Shown here: positions 36,226 through 39,307 of the stretch, piece after piece | Layout of the letters: every line of letters begins with the position of its first letter | How positions within the stretch are numbered: the stretch's first letter is position 1 | Source: Gammaproteobacteria bacterium | GTDB lineage: Bacteria; Pseudomonadota; Gammaproteobacteria; Steroidobacterales; GCA-2729495 | DNA: 39,307 bases | Direction: 5' to 3' | Assembly (NCBI GenBank): GCA_028285245.1 | Contig: JANQPY010000023.1 | Location: 1-39,307 of the forward strand | Translations under genes and position numbers: made by a program | Notes under the pieces: generated by a model | Database searches by the model: none | What the model was told of the DNA's origin: nothing | The model's input: the letters and a program-made list of their open reading frames with translations, nothing else

Positions 36226-38002
36226 TCTTCATGCTCCGCATGCGGTCATAAAGGGTCGTAGGCTTCATGCCCAGCAGTTCTGCGGCGCCGCCCTTTCCGG
36301 ACACGCGCCATTGCGCTGCCTGCAGCGCTGCGACCAGATTGGCCCGTTGCCTGGCTTTCATCTCCTCCTCCGTATGAAAAGCCGGCGCCTCTGCAGGGGC
36401 CTCCTGAGTGGGTTGCTCTACAGCCCTGTCGCTCCCTGCCAGGTCGAGCCTCAGCACATCGCCTTGCGACAAAATTACGGCGCGCTCAATTACGTTCTTC
36501 AGTTCCCGTATGTTGCCGGGCCAGCTGTAGGCGCGCAGATTGTCCACCTGACCCTGGGTGAGTGCCGGCACGTCGCGGCCAAAGTCACGGCAGATCTGCT
36601 CAAGAAAATGCACTGCGAGCATGACGACGTCGTCGGCACGCCGGCGCAGAGGTGGCACCTGCACCGGAAACACGCTCAACCGGTAGTACAGATCTTCGCG
36701 AAAATCTCCGCGCTCCACTGCCTGCTCGAGATCCTTATTCGTGGCGGCGATAACGCGAACATCAACGGTTCGAGATACCTCTTCGCCCACGCGCTCGAAC
36801 TCCTTTTCCTGCAGCACACGCAGCAGCTTGCCCTGCAGCGCCAGCGGAATCTCTCCGACTTCATCGAGGAAAATGGTGCCGCCGTCCGCCAGCTCAAACC
36901 GTCCAATCCGATCCCGATGTGCGCCGGTGAATGCACCACGCACATGCCCAAAAAATTCACTTTCAAAGAGCTCATCAGGAACAGAGGCGCAATTAACCTT
37001 CACCAATGGCCCCTCCGCGCGGCCACTGCGCGCGTGAATTGCGTGCGCCACCAGCTCTTTGCCGGTACCCGTTTCGCCGACGATCAACACGCTGGCCGGG
37101 GTATCGGCAACTGCTTCAATACGAGAAAGCATGGCCTTCAATGCAGGACTTTCGCCAACGATCCGGCCGAAGTTCATGGCGACGTTCACTTCCTCGCGCA
37201 GGTAGTCGCGTTCCTGCTCAAGCTCGTCGTTTAGCCGGCCAATCTCCTGATAAGCCTCGCGCAGCTGCGCCTCCGCGCGATTGCGTTCGGTCATGTCTTT
37301 ACTGGCGACGCGCAGCGTCTGAAATCCGTCGCGCACGTCGCGGTCCGCACGCGTCGACATGAGTACATCCAGAACGTCGCCATGCCTGGTGACCATCTGA
37401 CGCGGCACGTTCTTCTGACTGCCCGCGGCAATCACCTCATCCACACTCCAGCGCATTGCTGAGCGCCTGGACTCGTCGGTGAGAAAATCAGTGATGGGCC
37501 GGCCGATGACTTCATCGCGCGAGTAGCCGAGCTTCTCGAGCCAGTGGTCACTCACCGCAGTGATACGAGCATCGCGATCCACCGTGTGCAGCATGGCCGG
37601 TGTGCTCTGGTACAGATCGCGGTACTGCCGCTCGAGCCCGGCGCGATCGGCGAGCTCCGTGTAAACCGAAATCGCGCGCAGCAAATCTCCGTCGGCGTTC
37701 CGCTCGCCAGTCGTCGTAGCCAACAGTGAAATGCGTTCCCCCGACTTATCGAGGAAACCCACGGGCACGTTATCGAGCCGGCCGGTGCGGCGGAAACGCG
37801 GCAGGTGCTCGGCACGAATTCGCGTTGCGGTGGCTTCGGTCGCGAGGTCTTCCGGCCGGCAGCCCACCAGCTCTTCACGACTGAACCCAAGCCGCGCAAC
37901 GAACGCGTCGGTCATCTCGACGATGCGCCCATCACGATCAGTGACTGTGGCCAGGCATGGCGCGGCCCGGAAGAGGCGAGTCGGATCAGTCAACTCCGTC
38001 AT
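36206..38002 (-). CDS. PAS-PAS-AAA+ sigma-54-dependent transcription activator
   Basis: A 598-residue regulator. Two PAS sensor domains (about 8-118 and 125-238), a short coiled coil (about 238-272), an AAA+ domain (about 275-510) and a Fis-type HTH (about 550-594). The AAA+ part has Walker A GETGTGKE (309-316), the sigma-54-contact loop GAFTGA (356-361), Walker B FLDEVGE (D380, E381) and arginine fingers, so it should remodel sigma-54 holoenzyme. There is no receiver domain; the PAS domains must sense the signal (redox, ligand or light). It heads an operon with dacB and the SH3 gene. Upstream it faces a consensus sigma-54 promoter and GAATTC-centred sites. Confidence 0.95.
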   Translation of the reverse strand: MTELTDPTRLFRAAPCLATVTDRDGRIVEMTDAFVARLGFSREELVGCRPEDLATEATATRIRAEHLPRFRRTGRLDNVPVGFLDKSGERISLLATTTGERNADGDLLRAISVYTELADRAGLERQYRDLYQSTPAMLHTVDRDARITAVSDHWLEKLGYSRDEVIGRPITDFLTDESRRSAMRWSVDEVIAAGSQKNVPRQMVTRHGDVLDVLMSTRADRDVRDGFQTLRVASKDMTERNRAEAQLREAYQEIGRLNDELEQERDYLREEVNVAMNFGRIVGESPALKAMLSRIEAVADTPASVLIVGETGTGKELVAHAIHARSGRAEGPLVKVNCASVPDELFESEFFGHVRGAFTGAHRDRIGRFELADGGTIFLDEVGEIPLALQGKLLRVLQEKEFERVGEEVSRTVDVRVIAATNKDLEQAVERGDFREDLYYRLSVFPVQVPPLRRRADDVVMLAVHFLEQICRDFGRDVPALTQGQVDNLRAYSWPGNIRELKNVIERAVILSQGDVLRLDLAGSDRAVEQPTQEAPAEAPAFHTEEEMKARQRANLVAALQAAQWRVSGKGGAAELLGMKPTTLYDRMRSMKIERPSA

Positions 38003-38016
38003 GGCACCGCACTATA

Positions 38017-38083
38017 CACGGAATTCCGTGAATCCGGGTTAGGATTTCTCGTGAAATACGAATTCTCGTTATCCGAAGAATTC
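38017..38083. promoter_or_regulatory. Candidate activator-binding sites (UAS)
   Basis: Three GAATTC-centred sites lie in this span: CACGGAATTCCGTG (38017-38030, a perfect 14-bp palindrome), ATACGAATTCTCGT (38057-38070) and CCGAAGAATTCATT (38073-38086). GAATTC starts at 38021, 38060 and 38078. They sit about 60-120 bp upstream of the predicted sigma-54 start at 38141, where enhancer-binding proteins bind. The first palindrome lies directly after a TATAGT hexamer (38011-38016 on the minus strand) that is a good -10 for the regulator gene itself, which would explain autoregulation. That these are the adjacent regulator's sites is inference. Confidence 0.6.
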
Positions 38084-38113
38084 ATTAAACCGCTGGATTT
38101 AAAGGATTTTTTA

Positions 38114-38130
38114 GTTGGCACGCTTTCTGC
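38114..38130 (+). promoter_or_regulatory. Sigma-54 (RpoN) promoter
   Basis: The sequence TTGGCACGCTTTCTGCA matches the -24/-12 consensus TGGCACG-N4-TTGCA with one deviation (CTGCA). The invariant GG (38116-38117) and GC (38128-38129) are separated by exactly 10 bp. Transcription should begin near 38141, giving a leader of about 55 nt to the small secreted protein gene. An AT-rich stretch (38084-38113) lies between it and the GAATTC sites, where DNA bending would be needed. Confidence 0.88.
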
Positions 38131-38195
38131 ATAGGTAGTATCGAGTGGCGGGCAAAGAGCTCACCACCTGGTACTAAACAAGTGAGGCAGAAATC

Positions 38196-38501
38196 ATGAC
38201 CAGACTGAAAAGCAACCGCAGGGCGCGGTTGGGTCTTCTGCCCACCACGTTGCTCGCGCTGTCGCTCTCGGTCAGCGGTGCAACGGTTGGGCAGGCTGAT
38301 CCGATCACGCCAAGCATCACTGTCACCGCCCCGGCGGTCCAGCATGCCGGCGCAAAAGACCTGCGCGCGGAGATCAGGGCGACGGCGGACAACGCGGCCC
38401 TGCTGACGAGCGCCAACGTGTCGATCGACCTGCGCAACCGTTTGCAGGGTCAACAGCGTCCACTTCGGCTGGCCAGCCGCAACGTGGGCGATCGCGGTTA
38501 A
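38196..38501 (+). CDS. Small secreted protein of unknown function, sigma-54 driven
   Basis: A 101-residue protein with a basic N-region (MTRLKSNRRARLG), a hydrophobic core and a likely cleavage near VGQA-DP (residue 35), leaving about 67 residues. The mature part, DPITPSITVTAPAVQHAGAK and then a helix-forming charged segment and an arginine-rich end (RLASRNVGDRG), has no cysteine. The ATG is set by GAGG 8 bp upstream. Codon use (mostly G/C in third positions) is like neighbouring genes. I recognise no family. It is divergent from the sigma-54 activator and appears to be its main target. It could also be a carrier ORF for the structured RNA after it. Confidence 0.75.
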   Translation: MTRLKSNRRARLGLLPTTLLALSLSVSGATVGQADPITPSITVTAPAVQHAGAKDLRAEIRATADNAALLTSANVSIDLRNRLQGQQRPLRLASRNVGDRG

Positions 38502-38514
38502 CCACCGCAACCCC

Positions 38515-38611
38515 GGCCCGGGCCGCGCATCGATCCTCCCACGCGGTCCGGGCCACTGAACGGCGCAAGCCGTTCGCGACAGCCCGCCTGCTCCCCTCAG
38601 GCGGGCTGTCG
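38515..38611 (+). terminator. Three tandem RNA hairpins downstream of the small secreted protein gene
   Basis: Hairpin 1: GGCCCGGGCCGCG (38515-38527) with CGCGGTCCGGGCC (38542-38554), 13 bp with one G-U pair. Hairpin 2: GAACGG (38558-38563) with CCGTTC (38570-38575). Hairpin 3: CGACAGCCCGCCTG (38577-38590), 7-nt loop, CAGGCGGGCTGTCG (38598-38611), a perfect 14-bp stem. None is followed by a T-run, so these may end or stabilise the transcript by another route, or form a regulatory 3' RNA. The region lies 14 bp after the stop codon. Confidence 0.75.
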
Positions 38612-38619
38612 AACCCGGC

Positions 38620-38688
38620 GGGGGCTGCATAGTCCACGGTACCGGCGCCAGCCGGTCCTACCCCCCCAACTGTGACTGTGCAGCCCCC
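38620..38688 (-). repeat. REP-like palindromic element
   Basis: GGGGGCTGCA (38620-38629) and TGCAGCCCCC (38679-38688) are exact inverted repeats. Within them is ACCGGC-GCCA-GCCGGT (38641-38656). Read on the minus strand the inner part is GTAGGACCGGCTGGCGCCGG, with the GTAG tetranucleotide before a GC-rich hairpin, the layout of REP sequences acted on by REP-associated tyrosine transposases. Only one copy is obvious in the window, so family membership cannot be confirmed here. Confidence 0.55.
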
Positions 38689-38751
38689 TCCTCCCTATGT
38701 ATTTCAATTGCGATGTGAGTACGTGGTCGCTGTGGCCTAAAATCTCGCACT

Positions 38752-39249
38752 ATGCGCACTCCACATCTATTGCTTGCGGCAGCGCTCGTGAGCCCCGTCA
38801 TAACGCTGGCTGGTTCACTACCGCGCATCGAGGTGCTCCAGCTTATCGACACGGACGATGCTGCAGCTGAGCTGGCAGCCAGCAACGACGGCGACTACAG
38901 ACTGCCGTTGTTGGTCACGTTTGCCTGTCCCGCGGGTGAAGAGGCAACGGCGCTATCCGTCTCAGTTGCCGATACGATGCAGCGGACCACCACCCCTAAG
39001 TCGCCGCAGGCACTGACGTTTGAGCTAAAGAGTCCGCGTTTGCAGGGGGTCCGCGAAGCCGCGTATTGCCAGCAACCCGGTGCCCAGCTACTCGAGAACC
39101 AGCTTGCCGCTTACGCTACCTTGCGTTGCAGGGGTGTTGATGGCAGCGAGGTCAGTCACACGACTGCGACTAATCTCGACCTGTGGTTCGATTGTCCGGA
39201 CACAGATAACCGGCGCCGTCCTGAGGCTGGCGATCTAGTCGATCAGTAG
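38752..39249 (+). CDS. Secreted hypothetical protein
   Basis: A 165-residue protein with a signal peptide (MRTPHLLLAAALVSPVITLAGS). The mature part is rich in acidic residues and has four cysteines (in FACPAG, AYCQQPG, LRCRGVDG and WFDCPDT) that could form two disulfides in the periplasm. No domain is recognised. The upstream 60 bp hold no clear promoter beyond a TATGTATTTC stretch near 38696. The gene ends 58 bp before the window edge. Confidence 0.7.
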   Translation: MRTPHLLLAAALVSPVITLAGSLPRIEVLQLIDTDDAAAELAASNDGDYRLPLLVTFACPAGEEATALSVSVADTMQRTTTPKSPQALTFELKSPRLQGVREAAYCQQPGAQLLENQLAAYATLRCRGVDGSEVSHTTATNLDLWFDCPDTDNRRRPEAGDLVDQ

Positions 39250-39307
39250 TGAGTCGTTGCCGACTGCTCTAATTGCCACTGTCGGTTGAAGCCTGCAGCT
39301 CGCGCTT

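Noticed and set aside
38085..38630. A 181-codon minus-strand open frame across the sigma-54 promoter and the small secreted gene
   Set aside because: It covers the promoter, the small gene in antisense and the hairpins; its composition is that of a GC-rich shadow frame, with no signal or domain.
39269..39307. Possible C-terminus of a minus-strand gene running off the right edge (ending KRELQASTDSGN)
   Set aside because: Only 12 codons are visible, too short to separate from chance.

Overview
The window looks like chromosomal DNA of a free-living, aerobic, didermic gammaproteobacterium of moderately high GC. This rests on amtB/glnK with a typical proteobacterial P-II T-loop, an MsrP/MsrQ pair, a PBP4-type DacB, DUF3391/HD-GYP proteins, sigma-54 regulation and several c-type cytochromes. 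I cannot place it to genus; an uncultured marine or soil lineage near Chromatiales, Steroidobacterales or Woeseiales would fit, but that is inference. I found no phage genes, integrase, intact insertion sequence, tRNA, rRNA or CRISPR array.

Left third (1-12.5 kb): the start of an unidentified minus-strand gene; an RND efflux permease/adaptor pair; a plus-strand run with an alpha/beta hydrolase, a secreted hypothetical protein, a cytochrome c' and a diheme cytochrome c; then a degenerate HD-GYP protein, a glutathione-transferase-like protein, a sirtuin and a membrane-anchored coiled-coil/helix-hairpin-helix protein, facing an orphan ParA ATPase.

Middle (12.6-25.5 kb): a small CxxC protein; a minus-strand block with a hotdog protein, a DUF4177-like lipoprotein, a DUF1570-type metalloprotease with TPRs and a diheme cytochrome c; a carboxymuconolactone-decarboxylase-like protein; a gene-free stretch ending in a terminator, with a candidate structured RNA; a MacA/MacB-type ABC export operon (YceI-like lipoprotein, adaptor, ATPase, two permeases) with a 3-methyladenine DNA glycosylase overlapping its last gene; an orphan [2Fe-2S] subunit; and a second HD-GYP protein that has also lost the histidine of its HD pair.

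Right third (25.5-39.3 kb): methionine-sulfoxide repair appears twice (msrA, and msrP-msrQ behind a DUF547 gene). Around these lie a secreted protein made of 11-residue charged repeats, a TPR/TonB-C-like protein and an orphan TRAP-type binding protein. A 391-bp palindromic intergenic element with a perfect 25-bp inverted repeat separates msrQ from amtB. glnK-amtB follows, then a three-gene operon of a PAS-PAS sigma-54 activator, DacB and an SH3/YgiM-like membrane protein.

The most interesting locus is at 38.0-38.7 kb. Divergent from the sigma-54 activator there is a consensus -24/-12 promoter, GAATTC-centred candidate activator sites upstream of it, a 101-residue secreted protein of unknown function, and then a dense cluster of RNA hairpins and a REP-like palindrome. 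It reads as a self-contained sigma-54 regulon: activator, cell-wall genes and a small secreted effector or structured RNA.
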